Source of the DNA: an uncultured Clostridia bacterium
Lineage (GTDB): Bacteria; Bacillota; Clostridia; Oscillospirales; CAG-272
Length of the DNA stretch: 64,000 bases
Reading direction: 5' to 3'
Assembly (NCBI GenBank): GCA_944391815.1
Contig: CALXUV010000015.1
Location: forward strand, 1-64,000
Below, in pieces: positions 34,286 through 42,662 of the stretch. Both the position numbers and the translations under genes were made by a program. How positions within the stretch are numbered: the first letter of the stretch is position 1; each line of letters opens with the position of its first letter. The notes beneath the pieces are model-generated. The model was not told the origin of the DNA, did not search any database, and worked only from the letters and a program-made list of their open reading frames with translations.

Positions 34286-34318
34286 ATTATACAGAAAAAA
34301 TCTGAAATGGAGAAAAAA

Positions 34319-35659
34319 GTGAAAAGACCGAACATTCTTTTTCTGATGAGTGACGAGCATCGCTTCGATGTCGCCGGTTTCAGCGGCAACACAATTGTAA
34401 AAACGCCGCATCTTGACAGTCTGGCAAAAAGCGGAGTAGTTTTCAATAATGCGTACACTCCCTCGCCGGTTTGTATTCCTGCAAGGCAGTGTATGATGTC
34501 GGGACAGTACCCGAAGACTTGCGGCTGTGAAGTTTTCGGCGAGGATCTCGCTCCCGGATATATGACTTTTGCAAGACGCTTTTCGGAATATGCTTATGCT
34601 ACTGTTGCCTGCGGTAAGCTGCACCACTGCGGAACAGACCAGATGCAAGGATGGACTCAGAGGATAGGCATGGGGGATATTCACGTAAGCGACCGTTTTA
34701 TAGATAATAAAGACGAAAAGTCGTTTGAGGATTATTCGGTTCCGGTATCAAGCGTAAAATGGACTCAGGTAAAAGAGGTAAAAAGAGCAGGTGTCGGAAA
34801 GGGCAGTATCCGTGAAACTGACGATTATACAGTTGAAGGCGCGGTACGTTTTATTGATAAATATTTTAACGACCTCTGGTATGACAGAGAGCAGAAAAAA
34901 AGGCCTTTGCTGCTCAAAGTAAGTCTGGTAAAGCCGCACTATCCTTATCTTGCGGATGAAGATAAATTCCGCTACTACCTTAACAGAGTCAAACCGTACT
35001 GTGAGAATGTAACTTTCGATCATCCGGCACTGACTCCTCACAAGGCGGAAGTCGGAAAAGACGTTTCCGAGCGTGAAATAAGACGGGCTACCGCCGCATA
35101 TTACGCTATGGTTGAGGAGCTTGACGAGCAGTTCGGAAAGATTATCGGAGCGCTTGAAAATGCCGGCGAAAACATTGACGACTGGATCGTGGTTTACACA
35201 AGCGATCATGGGGAAATGCTCGGTCAGCACGGGGTCTGGGAAAAACAGAAGTTTTACGAAGGAAGCGCCCGGGTTCCGCTGTTTATACGTTTTCCGTCCG
35301 AGTTTAAGCCCGGAACTGTAAACGAAAACGTAAATCTCTGCGATCTGTTTGCAACCCTGTGCGATATAGCCGGGATAGCTTTGCCGGAAGGTACGGAAAG
35401 TAAAAGTCTTGTACCGCTTATGAAAGGCGAAAAAGTTAATTTTGTGAATGAAACGATTTCACAGTTCGGGCGAACGCACCTGATGATAAAAAAAGACAGC
35501 CTTAAATATATGTTTTACGGCGATAAACTTCCGGATATGCTTTTTGATCTTGATGCAAATCCGGAAGAAACTGTGGATTTTATCAGCGCTCCGGCTTACT
35601 CGGAAATTGTGGGTTACTTCCGGAAAAAAGCCGAAAGTCTGGGATTTTGCGCAAAGTAA
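34319..35659 (+). CDS. sulfatase (type I, formylglycine-dependent)
   Basis: A GTG at 34319, 6 bp after GGAG, is the preferred start; ATGs at 34262 and 34307 lack a ribosome binding site. The product is 446 residues with no signal peptide, so it is cytoplasmic. The sulfatase fold shows NILFLMSDEHRFD (metal-binding Asp), the maturation site C52-I-P-A-R with Cys52 converted to formylglycine, CGKLHHCG, and TSDHGEMLGQHGVWEKQ (metal Asp/His). Cys-type sites need an anaerobic maturase, which is not in this window. It hydrolyses an organic sulfate ester, perhaps from host glycans or choline sulfate; the substrate is uncertain. Confidence 0.88.
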   Translation: MKRPNILFLMSDEHRFDVAGFSGNTIVKTPHLDSLAKSGVVFNNAYTPSPVCIPARQCMMSGQYPKTCGCEVFGEDLAPGYMTFARRFSEYAYATVACGKLHHCGTDQMQGWTQRIGMGDIHVSDRFIDNKDEKSFEDYSVPVSSVKWTQVKEVKRAGVGKGSIRETDDYTVEGAVRFIDKYFNDLWYDREQKKRPLLLKVSLVKPHYPYLADEDKFRYYLNRVKPYCENVTFDHPALTPHKAEVGKDVSEREIRRATAAYYAMVEELDEQFGKIIGALENAGENIDDWIVVYTSDHGEMLGQHGVWEKQKFYEGSARVPLFIRFPSEFKPGTVNENVNLCDLFATLCDIAGIALPEGTESKSLVPLMKGEKVNFVNETISQFGRTHLMIKKDSLKYMFYGDKLPDMLFDLDANPEETVDFISAPAYSEIVGYFRKKAESLGFCAK

Positions 35660-35972
35660 GATTTCGGTGTGCTTTCTCACCTTTTTTATAACTTACACTA
35701 TTTACCATATTTATTACAAATAAAAAATCGGCAACGGGTTTTTAATGCCCGTAGCCGATTTTGGTTATTACCGTTCGGATGAGACGGTTTTATGAAAGCT
35801 GAAACAAGTACAGAAAAAACGAAAAATTGCTCGGTTTTCGTTTTTTAGGTTTGATGTTACTTTTTAAGGTACGCTTTTATAAACCGTTCTGTCTGTTGAT
35901 TGAAGATAAAACAATATTTTAGTATGCGGTGTATAAACTTTTCTGCCTGTCAGATAAGTATAGAGAACAGCC
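35660..35972. other. 313-bp gap with terminators
   Basis: Besides the strong terminator at 35724-35762, a weaker A/T-rich hairpin (AAAAAACGAAAA ... TTTTCGTTTTTT, 35815-35846) may end the minus-strand amino acid transporter transcript. No gene is seen. Confidence 0.55.
35724..35762 (+). terminator. intrinsic terminator after the sulfatase
   Basis: AAAAATCGGC-ACGGG ... CCCGT-GCCGATTTT forms a long hairpin with A and T runs on both sides. It can act for both convergent transcripts. Confidence 0.85.
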
Positions 35973-36722
35973 TTAAAGTATACTTTGCAAAAACTGTTTA
36001 AGTCTCGGATTTTCCGGAGCGGTGAATATTTTTTCGGGAGTACCCTGCTCGACGATTACTCCGTCGCACATGAATATAACACGGTCAGCCACTTCTCTTG
36101 CAAAACCCATTTCGTGCGTTACGCAGACCATCGTCATTCCGGTTGAAGCAAGGTTTTTCATTACGTCGAGAACTTCTCCGACAAGCTCCGGGTCAAGTGC
36201 AGAGGTCGGTTCATCGAAAAGCATTACCTCCGGCTCCATGCAAAGCGCCCTTACAATGGCAATTCTCTGCTTTTGTCCGCCGGAAAGCTGATCGGGATAC
36301 GCCTGCGCTCTGTCCGCAAGTCCCACTCTCCTCAGTAATTCCATTGCCTTTTCATTTGCCTCTTCCGTGGTCTTGCCGAGTAGCTTTACCGGAGCCAAAG
36401 TCATGTTCTGCAGTACGGTCATATGCGGGAAAAGGTTGAAATGCTGGAACACCATGCCCATCTTCTGTCTGTGCCTGTTTATGTCAACGTTTTTTGCGGC
36501 TATGTCGACTCCGTCAAAATATATACTTCCGCTCGTTGGTATTTCAAGGAGGTTAAGAGAACGCAGAAATGTCGATTTTCCGCTTCCCGACGGTCCGATT
36601 ATAACTACAACTTCGCCCTTGTCTATTTCAAGCGAAACACCGTCAAGAGCTTTTATTTCTCCGCCTTTGTAATGCTTTTTAAGGTCTACTGCCTTTATTA
36701 TTGCTTCTTTATTATCGCTCAT
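35973..36722 (-). CDS. glnQ: polar amino acid ABC transporter, ATP-binding protein
   Basis: 249 residues from the ATG at 36722 (AGGAG upstream); an ATG at 36743 would add seven residues. It has Walker [10 protein letters not shown], the Q-loop [11 protein letters not shown], signature LSGGQKQR, Walker [14 protein letters not shown] and the switch histidine in THEMGFA. The sequence is typical of GlnQ/ArtP/HisP-type ATPases that power amino acid uptake. It overlaps the permease gene and completes a three-gene importer. The substrate (glutamine, cystine, arginine or another polar amino acid) is not fixed by this subunit. Confidence 0.94.
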   Translation of the reverse strand: MSDNKEAIIKAVDLKKHYKGGEIKALDGVSLEIDKGEVVVIIGPSGSGKSTFLRSLNLLEIPTSGSIYFDGVDIAAKNVDINRHRQKMGMVFQHFNLFPHMTVLQNMTLAPVKLLGKTTEEANEKAMELLRRVGLADRAQAYPDQLSGGQKQRIAIVRALCMEPEVMLFDEPTSALDPELVGEVLDVMKNLASTGMTMVCVTHEMGFAREVADRVIFMCDGVIVEQGTPEKIFTAPENPRLKQFLQSIL

Positions 36723-37443
36723 TTCTCCGCAGTCTCCTTTCAAGTTTTTTCACAAGCTTTGTTAATATCACGACCACTGTAAGATAGATAAGAGCTACTG
36801 CGATAAGCGGCATAAACGCCGAGAAAGTGTCTCCGCGTATAAGATCTCCGGCTTTTGTAAGATCGGCTATTCCGACGTAACCCGCAACCGAAGTTTCTTT
36901 AAGCAAAACAATAAATTCGTTACACAGTGTAGGAAGTACATTCTTTATAACCTGCGGTATTACAATGTACCGCATTGTCTGAAAGTAGTTGAAACCAAGT
37001 GAACGTCCTGCTTCGAACTGACCGTTGTCTATCGCCATTATTCCGCCACGGAAAATTTCCGCCACATAAGCTCCGGAGTTCAGTCCGAAAGCCACAATCG
37101 CGATTACAAGTCCGTTGTTAACCGCGGTGAAAATAACAAAGTAGAATATCATCAGCTGTACAACGACCGGCGTTCCTCTGACCACTGTCAGATAAAGGTT
37201 GCATATGCCGTTGAGTATCTTCATTACTCTGTACTTTGCTCCGCCGTTCTTTTTCAGGGTTTCGGCGTTTTTGTCGTAAGTGGTACGTATTATTGCGATT
37301 ATTATTCCGATAGCTATGCCTATCATTACCGCAAACAGGGTTATCAGAAGTGTGTTTCCGAGTCCTCGTACTATGCTTTTCCATCTGCCTTTGTCGATGA
37401 AATTCATTACGAATTCATCTTTAAGCGAATTAAAAAACTCCAA
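36712..37443 (-). CDS. polar amino acid ABC transporter, permease
   Basis: 243 residues, starting at a TTG at 37443 behind GAGGAG. It has about five membrane spans. The family pattern is clear: [13 protein letters not shown] near the start, [19 protein letters not shown], and the EAA loop [21 protein letters not shown] that contacts the ATPase. It is a HisM/GlnP-type permease and probably works as a homodimer, since only one permease gene is present. The C-terminus overlaps the ATPase gene by 11 bp. Confidence 0.94.
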   Translation of the reverse strand: MEFFNSLKDEFVMNFIDKGRWKSIVRGLGNTLLITLFAVMIGIAIGIIIAIIRTTYDKNAETLKKNGGAKYRVMKILNGICNLYLTVVRGTPVVVQLMIFYFVIFTAVNNGLVIAIVAFGLNSGAYVAEIFRGGIMAIDNGQFEAGRSLGFNYFQTMRYIVIPQVIKNVLPTLCNEFIVLLKETSVAGYVGIADLTKAGDLIRGDTFSAFMPLIAVALIYLTVVVILTKLVKKLERRLRRNER

Positions 37444-37547
37444 TTTTTTCTCCTCTTTCTCCGGTAATTAATATTTTCAGTCATTAAGGCAAAAAGTCGG
37501 TTCCCGGATACGGTAAAATCCGTTCCGCTAAGTCTTGCAAGACTAAA

Positions 37548-37586
37548 AAAACAGAGCAATGGTATTGCACCATTGCTCCTGTTTTG
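37548..37586 (-). terminator. attenuating terminator inside the amino acid transporter operon
   Basis: On the minus strand AGCAATGGT pairs with ACCATTGCT within a longer AAACAG ... CTGTTT stem, followed by a run of seven T. It lies between the binding-protein gene and the permease gene, so it should lower permease/ATPase levels relative to the binding protein. A second small hairpin (AGTCTTGCAAGACT, 37531-37544) follows. Confidence 0.8.
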
Positions 37587-37589
37587 TAC

Positions 37590-38453
37590 TTATTCCGCCT
37601 TAATATAGGTGCTTATGATTCTGTCAAGCGTTCCGTCTTCTTTCATTTCTTTCAGAACCTGATTTATCTTTTCGAGAAGCACGGTGCTGTTCTTGTTTAC
37701 CGCTATGGCGTAATCCTCGTTTGTGTACTCCGTTTCAAGGATTCTTATCGGAGAATTTCCGCTTCCGTCTGTGTTGCTGGCTACAAAGGATTTTGCCGGC
37801 TCGTTATCAATGATTACTACGTCTACCTTACCGGTTTTGAGAGCTTCAACTGCATCTGCTCCGGTTTTGTATCTTGTAACTCTGTCGGTCTTTATGCTTT
37901 CGTCCTCATTGAGGTCGTTAAATCCCCATCCGGTAACGTCAGCGGAAGAGTAAATGTCACCCGTTGTTGTCTGCTGTACGCCTATCTTTATGTCGGTGTT
38001 TTTGAGCGATACGGGATTTCCTTCTTCATCGTAGTTGAAAAAGTCGTCTATGCTCTGGTACTGAGAGTCGCTTCTGACTATCATAACCTGAATTCCGGTT
38101 GCATAGGAATCAGAGAAAGAAACGCTCTTCTTTCTCTCTTCTGTCACTGTCATCCCGGCAAGTGCCATATCGTACTTTCCGGTTTCAATACCCGTGATTA
38201 TAGAGTTGAAGTCAACGTCCTCTATGCGGAGCGTCTTTCCGAGTCTTTTTGCTATTTCTTTTGCTATGTCGATGTCAATTCCGACAAATTCGTCTCCGGA
38301 TTTGGATTCGTAGGGCGGGAATGCTGCGTTGGTTACCATAACCAGCTCTGTTTCTTTATCGAAATCATATCCCTTGCTGCTGCATGAAGTTGCGGCGAAA
38401 GCCATACCTACAACCATCACCAAAGCCATGACAACTGATAAAAATTTTCTCAC
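37590..38453 (-). CDS. polar amino acid ABC transporter, substrate-binding lipoprotein
   Basis: 287 residues from a GTG at 38453 behind AAAGGAAG. The lipoprotein signal ends in the lipobox ATSC (Cys24). The mature protein is a family 3 solute-binding protein: MVTNAAFPPYES (ligand-binding start), FVGIDIDIAKEIAKRLG, MALAGMTVTEERKKSVSFSDSY (signature), and DVVIIDNEPAKSFV. It captures an amino acid outside the cell and delivers it to the permease encoded downstream. The first gene of the operon, it is set off from the others by a terminator-like hairpin, as is usual for the more abundant binding component. Confidence 0.94.
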   Translation of the reverse strand: MRKFLSVVMALVMVVGMAFAATSCSSKGYDFDKETELVMVTNAAFPPYESKSGDEFVGIDIDIAKEIAKRLGKTLRIEDVDFNSIITGIETGKYDMALAGMTVTEERKKSVSFSDSYATGIQVMIVRSDSQYQSIDDFFNYDEEGNPVSLKNTDIKIGVQQTTTGDIYSSADVTGWGFNDLNEDESIKTDRVTRYKTGADAVEALKTGKVDVVIIDNEPAKSFVASNTDGSGNSPIRILETEYTNEDYAIAVNKNSTVLLEKINQVLKEMKEDGTLDRIISTYIKAE

Positions 38454-38502
38454 TTTCGTTACTTCCTTTCAGCTGATTTCAGCTATAGTTAAGATACCAT
38501 AT

Positions 38503-38531
38503 ATAATACAACAATAAATCGGTTTTGTCAA
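38503..38531 (-). promoter_or_regulatory. promoter of the amino acid importer operon
   Basis: On the minus strand TTGACA (38531-38526), 17 bp, TATTAT (38508-38503), about 50 bp before the GTG start. Confidence 0.75.
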
Positions 38532-38781
38532 GAGAAAATATGACTGTTTTGCATTTTTATTCATTTTATATCAAATAAAACAGCATTTGATGCTGATTAT
38601 TATCAACATTTTGTTAACGTCGAACTGATTTCCTGAATTTAACCCGGGTTTATACATTTTCCGGTGAATATTCATTTTTAAAAACGGGACAGAAGATGCA
38701 GACGGTTTTGTCTTTTATCGTCAAATCCGGTTGATTAATAAAAAATTTACAATATTTCCGGCGTAATAATCCGGTTTAGCG

Positions 38782-38810
38782 TTGACAAACCGGAATAAAT
38801 GTGGTAAAAT
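38782..38810 (+). promoter_or_regulatory. promoter of rplU-prp-rpmA
   Basis: TTGACA (38782-38787), 17 bp, TAAAAT (38805-38810). Transcription would start near 38817. Confidence 0.8.
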
Positions 38811-38816
38811 AACTTC

Positions 38817-38893
38817 TGCCGCATGGAAACGGTTTCAAACGGTTGTCGTAAAAAGACACCTACCGCTGCAGCGAGTTCTTATATGAAAGAGAG
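38817..38893 (+). ncRNA. probable ribosomal protein L21 leader
   Basis: The ~80-nt leader between the promoter and the rplU ribosome binding site contains pairable segments (GAAACGGTTTCAAACGG and CCGCTGCAGCGAG). Its position is that of the L21 leader found before rplU in many Firmicutes, where it gives feedback control by L21. The assignment rests on position and general structure; I could not verify the consensus. Confidence 0.5.
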
Positions 38894-38902
38894 GTGCTTT
38901 TC

Positions 38903-39214
38903 GTGTTCGCAGTTATAGAAACAGGCGGAAAGCAGTACAAAGTTAGTGAAGGAGACACTCTGTTCGTCGAGAAAATCGATGCTGAAGCAGAGCAGACCGT
39001 AAAACTTGACAAAGTTCTTGCTGTTTCCGACGATAGCGGATTCAGAGTCGGCGCTCCGTACGTAAGCGGCGCTGCTGTTGAAGCAAAGGTTGTCAAGCAG
39101 GGCAAAGGCAAGAAGCTTTATGTTCTGAAATACAAACCGAAGAAGAACGAGAAGAAGAAGATGGGTCACCGTCAGCTTTACACGAAGATTGAGATAACAA
39201 AGATCGAGGCTTAA
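38903..39214 (+). CDS. rplU: 50S ribosomal protein L21
   Basis: 103 residues, the standard L21 length, starting at a GTG at 38903 (ribosome binding site GAGAGG); an upstream in-frame GTG at 38894 is not needed. The conserved start [13 protein letters not shown], the ADGE-like [11 protein letters not shown], and the basic end ([23 protein letters not shown]) identify it. It binds 23S rRNA in the large subunit. First gene of the rplU-prp-rpmA operon. Confidence 0.97.
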   Translation: MFAVIETGGKQYKVSEGDTLFVEKIDAEAEQTVKLDKVLAVSDDSGFRVGAPYVSGAAVEAKVVKQGKGKKLYVLKYKPKKNEKKKMGHRQLYTKIEITKIEA

Positions 39215-39221
39215 TCTGTCA

Positions 39222-39566
39222 ATGACAACCATAACCTTCTTTAAACATGACGGGCTGTACTACGGGTTTACCGAATCAGGTCATGCCGGTTATGCAGAAG
39301 CGGGGCAGGATATCGTGTGCGCCGCTGTTTCAGCGATGACTATGCTGGTTATAAACACTGCCGAGGTTTCGTTCGGTGCGGACGTCGAGTATACCATCGA
39401 CGAGGATACAACTGACGTTACGGTAAAGATACCGTCGCTGCTCACCGAAAAGGACGAAAAGAAACGGTTCGCTGTTTCAGGTCTTTTGCAGGGATATTTC
39501 ATACAGCTTATGGACATGCTGGAAGATTACTACGATTATTTGTCGGTGGAAGAAACCGAAGTTTGA
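39222..39566 (+). CDS. prp: ribosomal-processing cysteine protease Prp
   Basis: 114 residues, 7 bp after rplU. The Prp signature GHAGYAEAGQDIVCAAVS contains the catalytic His21 and Cys33. In Firmicutes Prp removes the N-terminal extension of ribosomal protein L27, which is needed for active ribosomes. The downstream rpmA indeed encodes L27 with such an extension. The place between rplU and rpmA is the normal one. Confidence 0.95.
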   Translation: MTTITFFKHDGLYYGFTESGHAGYAEAGQDIVCAAVSAMTMLVINTAEVSFGADVEYTIDEDTTDVTVKIPSLLTEKDEKKRFAVSGLLQGYFIQLMDMLEDYYDYLSVEETEV

Positions 39567-39621
39567 ATTCCGGAACGGCTTCATATGCGGAGCCGGGGCT
39601 GAGAAAGGATAGGGAATTACC

Positions 39622-39903
39622 ATGTTGAAACTTAGTTTGCAGTTTTTCGCACATAAAAAAGGTGTTGGTTCAACTAAGAACGGCCGTGACAGTGAGTCAA
39701 AACGTCTCGGCGTGAAGAAGTTCGGTGGCGAGCACGTACTCGCGGGAAACATAATCGTCAGACAGAGAGGAACAAAAATTCATCCCGGTACCAATGTAGG
39801 AATAGGTAAGGATGACACTCTTTTCGCACTCATTGAAGGAAATGTTAAATTTGAAACCTTCGCAGGCGGAAGAAAGCGCGTAAGTGTTTACGCTGCGGAA
39901 TAA
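39622..39903 (+). CDS. rpmA: 50S ribosomal protein L27 precursor
   Basis: 93 residues with AGGATAGGGAA upstream. The N-terminus [18 protein letters not shown] contains the Firmicute extension with the Prp cleavage motif (LQFFA|HKKG), followed by the normal mature start [19 protein letters not shown]. The core [24 protein letters not shown] is typical. The processed N-terminus reaches the peptidyl transferase centre, so cleavage is essential. Confidence 0.97.
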   Translation: MLKLSLQFFAHKKGVGSTKNGRDSESKRLGVKKFGGEHVLAGNIIVRQRGTKIHPGTNVGIGKDDTLFALIEGNVKFETFAGGRKRVSVYAAE

Positions 39904-39910
39904 AAGCGTT

Positions 39911-39937
39911 TTAAGGGACTGCGGAGCAGTCCCTTTT
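39911..39937 (+). terminator. intrinsic terminator of the rplU operon
   Basis: AAGGGACTGC, loop GGA, GCAGTCCCTTTT: a 10-bp hairpin with a T run, 8 bp after the rpmA stop. Confidence 0.92.
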
Positions 39938-40025
39938 ATATTTCGGTCAGCTTATTTTCTGCAAATTCACGTTTCTTTAAAACTGAAAGAGCAGAATCAG
40001 AAGCTGAATAGATCAGAGGTAAATT

Positions 40026-40712
40026 ATGTATACTACCGAAAAAGAAAGACTGAAAAATTCGGAGCGTTTCACAGTAGAAGATCTGCGGCTCATTATGAAA
40101 ATTCTGCGTTCGGACGAGGGTTGCCCCTGGGACAGGGAGCAGTCGCACGAGACGATCGTATCTTCGCTTATCGAGGAAACCTATGAAACTGTCGAAGCAA
40201 TCGAAAAGAAAAATGCCGACATGCTTTGCGAGGAGCTCGGTGATGTGCTCCTGCAGGTGGTCTTTCATACACAGATGGAAGAGGAGACCGGAGTTTTCGG
40301 GTTTGATGACGTCGTTAACGGAATATGCCGTAAAATGATTGTAAGACATCCTCACGTTTTCGGATCGGTCTGTGCAAAGGATTCAAAAACCATTCTTGAA
40401 AACTGGGATGCAATCAAAGCAAAAACCAAAAACACCGAAACGCTTTACGATAAGCTCAGTTCCATTGCCGTAACTCTGCCGGCACTTCAGCGCTGTCAGA
40501 AAATCGTACACAAAATTCTTAAAGAGAAAGCACTTCCGGAGATAAGCGAAGCCGACGGTATGACGGAAAATGAAGTAAGCCTCGGCAAAAAACTTCTTGA
40601 TGCGACTCTTGAATGCGAAAAAGCGGGAGTCGACGCCGAAACTGTGCTTCGCCGTTACTGCGGAGCAATAACGGAAACAATCGGCAAAGATTCCGATAAA
40701 GCAAGCGAATAA
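40026..40712 (+). CDS. mazG: MazG-family nucleoside triphosphate pyrophosphohydrolase
   Basis: 228 residues, close to the usual ~260 of tandem MazG proteins. The first MazG domain is clear: CPWDREQSHETI, the metal-binding LIEETYETVEAIE, and EELGDVLLQVVFHTQMEEE. KMIVRHPHVFG precedes a weaker second half (about 140-228). It hydrolyses NTPs to NMP and pyrophosphate, cleaning up abnormal nucleotides or helping to adjust ppGpp levels. It is single, behind the rplU operon terminator. Confidence 0.93.
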   Translation: MYTTEKERLKNSERFTVEDLRLIMKILRSDEGCPWDREQSHETIVSSLIEETYETVEAIEKKNADMLCEELGDVLLQVVFHTQMEEETGVFGFDDVVNGICRKMIVRHPHVFGSVCAKDSKTILENWDAIKAKTKNTETLYDKLSSIAVTLPALQRCQKIVHKILKEKALPEISEADGMTENEVSLGKKLLDATLECEKAGVDAETVLRRYCGAITETIGKDSDKASE

Positions 40713-40794
40713 ACGTCGGCAAAAATCCGACAAAGGCTTGAATTTTGAAAATCCCGTGTTTCTGCACACTTGTTATTAAAGAAAGGATTCAGTT

Positions 40795-41955
40795 ATGGTA
40801 AGAAAAATTACTGACAGAGTTTACTGCAATTTTGTCAACGATAAAGATATAACGCTGTTTGAAGGACAGTACAAGCTAAGTAAGGGAATGGCTTACAACT
40901 CCTATATTATTACCGATGAAAAAACCGCCGTTCTTGATACGATTGAAAAATCGCATACCTCCGAGTGGCTGGACGGTATAAAAACAGTTCTTGAAGGTAA
41001 GTCTCCCGATTATCTGGTCATCCACCATATGGAACCCGACCATTCAGCTTCCATCGGAGCGTTTTTTAAGGAGTATCCGCAGACAACGCTTGTTGCAAAT
41101 GCAAAAACCGTTTCGATGATATCCCAGTTTTTCCCCGATACAGTTGTTGCGGACACCTGCGTAATGACTGACGGAGGAAAGCTCTGCCTTGGAAAATCGA
41201 CTCTTAATTTCGTGTTTACTCCTATGGTTCACTGGCCGGAGGTTATGATGAGTTACGAGGAAAGCGAGGGCGTGATGTTTTCAGCCGACGCTTTCGGAAC
41301 ATTCGGCACGTCTGACGCCGACCAGATCTGGGACGACGAAGCACGCCGTTACTATATCGGAATAGTCGGAAAATACGGGGCGCAGGTTCAGAACGCTCTG
41401 AAAAAACTTTCAGCTCTTGAAATTTCGGTAATATGTCCGCTCCACGGTCCGGTAATTACCGGGAATTTTGCCCATTATATTCAACTTTATGATAAGTGGT
41501 CGTCATACACTCCGGAAAAGAATGGAGTCTGTATTTGCTGTGCATCCGTCTACGGAAACACTCTCGAAGCGGCTAAGCTCCTTAAAACTGAGCTTGAAAA
41601 GTCCGGAACAGAAGCAGTGCTTTTTGATCTTACAACAGATGATATTCACGAAGCAGTGGCGAATGCTTTTAAATACGATACTCTTGTACTGGCAAGTACA
41701 ACATATAACGGTGCAGTTTTCCCTGCCGCCGACAGCTTTATACGGAAGCTTGCCGAGCGCAACTTCAAAAACCGTAAGGTAGCTTTTATAGAAAACGGAA
41801 GCTGGGCTCCGGTTGCCGCCAAAATAATGAAAGCCGCCTTTGACGAAATGAAGGGAATAACTTATGCGGAAACTACGGTAACCGTCAGATCGGCACTGAG
41901 TCAGGAGTCAAGACAGTCCGTTTCAGAGTTGGCAAAAGAACTTTCGGTCAGGTAA
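40795..41955 (+). CDS. fprA: flavodiiron protein (FprA-family A-type flavoprotein)
   Basis: 386 residues. The N-terminal metallo-beta-lactamase-like domain (about 1-250) has the diiron ligands HMEPDH (His78, Glu80, Asp82, His83) and further ligands in HWPEVMMSY, SADAFGTFG and CPLHGPV. A C-terminal flavodoxin domain (about 255-386) binds FMN (ASVYGNTLEAAK). Such proteins reduce O2 or NO to harmless products in anaerobes, taking electrons from rubredoxin or a flavin reductase. The start follows AAAGGA. No rubredoxin gene is adjacent. Confidence 0.95.
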   Translation: MVRKITDRVYCNFVNDKDITLFEGQYKLSKGMAYNSYIITDEKTAVLDTIEKSHTSEWLDGIKTVLEGKSPDYLVIHHMEPDHSASIGAFFKEYPQTTLVANAKTVSMISQFFPDTVVADTCVMTDGGKLCLGKSTLNFVFTPMVHWPEVMMSYEESEGVMFSADAFGTFGTSDADQIWDDEARRYYIGIVGKYGAQVQNALKKLSALEISVICPLHGPVITGNFAHYIQLYDKWSSYTPEKNGVCICCASVYGNTLEAAKLLKTELEKSGTEAVLFDLTTDDIHEAVANAFKYDTLVLASTTYNGAVFPAADSFIRKLAERNFKNRKVAFIENGSWAPVAAKIMKAAFDEMKGITYAETTVTVRSALSQESRQSVSELAKELSVR

Positions 41956-42023
41956 TAAGGGCTGTATAAAGAACTTGGCTTAGCGATCTGTTGAATAAGG
42001 TCAAAGAATAGATAATACGTTCA

Positions 42024-42230
42024 GACGTCGGCAGTAAAGTCCGAATATAAATTTTTCATCCGGCAGTCGTATGAGTAAGGACTTATCGAGACGTCGGCTG
42101 AGTCTGGACTGAAATAACCCTTATACAGATAGTTTCCGAGTAATAACTGAAAATAAAGCCTCATTTATTATTGGCTGAGTAAGGACTGAAAACAAAATTT
42201 GTATTAAGATATCGGCTGAGCAGTGATGTG
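42024..42230. repeat. degenerate interspersed repeats, ~35-45 bp apart
   Basis: Copies of a TCGGCTGAGTAAGGACTGAA-type unit begin near 42024, 42061, 42090, 42133, 42170 and 42210. The best copies are GTCGGCTGAGTCTGGACTGA (42093) and TTGGCTGAGTAAGGACTGAA (42171). The motif CGGCTGA plus ACTGAAAATAAA recalls the 18-bp array at 14005, suggesting a related repeat family. Confidence 0.5.
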
Positions 42231-42341
42231 TACATTATATGTATTCAGTCCGGTTAAAAAGGATTGAATGTAATTCCCTCATTCAGTTAAAATTCAGAAG
42301 TAGAAACAGAAACGAAAATCATAAGTCAATTCGGCAAAAAT

Positions 42342-42387
42342 AAAACCGCATCCGTTACCTTAAATCAGGTATTACGGGTGCGGTTTT
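42342..42387 (+). terminator. intrinsic terminator
   Basis: AAAACCGCATCCGT pairs with ACGGGTGCGGTTTT (one G-T pair) around an 18-nt loop. It can serve fprA and the convergent aminotransferase. Confidence 0.75.
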
Positions 42388-42513
42388 GCGTTAAAAAACA
42401 TGATGCGAATTTGTTTTACGGATCGGGTAGTTTCGCAATAATACGTTTTGTTAACTGCTGAAAAACTTGCAGTGAATTGTTTCAAGTGGGAAAGCAACGG
42501 GTGGGTTTATATA

Positions 42514-42662
42514 GCTATCCGAGATACTTTCCGGCGGAGTATGTTTTTACGCTTTCCGATATATTTTCCGGCAGAGTCTGTTTTTACGCTTGCCGATATA
42601 CTTTCCGGCGGAGTATTTTTTTACAGCTTTCCGAGATACTTTTCGGCGGCAGCTATTTTTAC
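42514..42662 (-). repeat. four ~37-bp tandem copies of the aminotransferase gene's 3' end
   Basis: Units start at 42514, 42551, 42588 and 42626 (plus-strand order), each reading GCT[TA]TCCGA[GT]ATA...TCCGGCGGAGTAT...TTTTTAC. The unit at 42626-42662 encodes the last codons of the minus-strand aminotransferase (KIAAAEKYLGKL). The other three lie past its stop codon (42621-42623) as diverged copies. Confidence 0.85.

Larger units (their letters stand above)
33877..34318. other. 442-bp gap between hydrogenase and sulfatase genes
   Basis: Contains a long base-paired element (34013-34075), a promoter (34122-34149) and a set of 41-bp hairpin repeats in the sulfatase leader. No gene is seen. Confidence 0.6.
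38454..38902. other. 449-bp divergent control region
   Basis: It holds the minus-strand promoter of the amino acid importer and the plus-strand rplU promoter with its leader. The stretch 38532-38781 between them is AT-rich and shows nothing I can name. Confidence 0.6.
41956..42513. other. intergenic stretch with degenerate repeats and a terminator
   Basis: No gene is seen. The stretch carries about six degraded copies of a CGGCTGAG...GGACTGAAAA unit (42024-42230) and the terminator at 42342-42387. It then runs into the tandem repeat that ends the aminotransferase gene. Confidence 0.6.
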
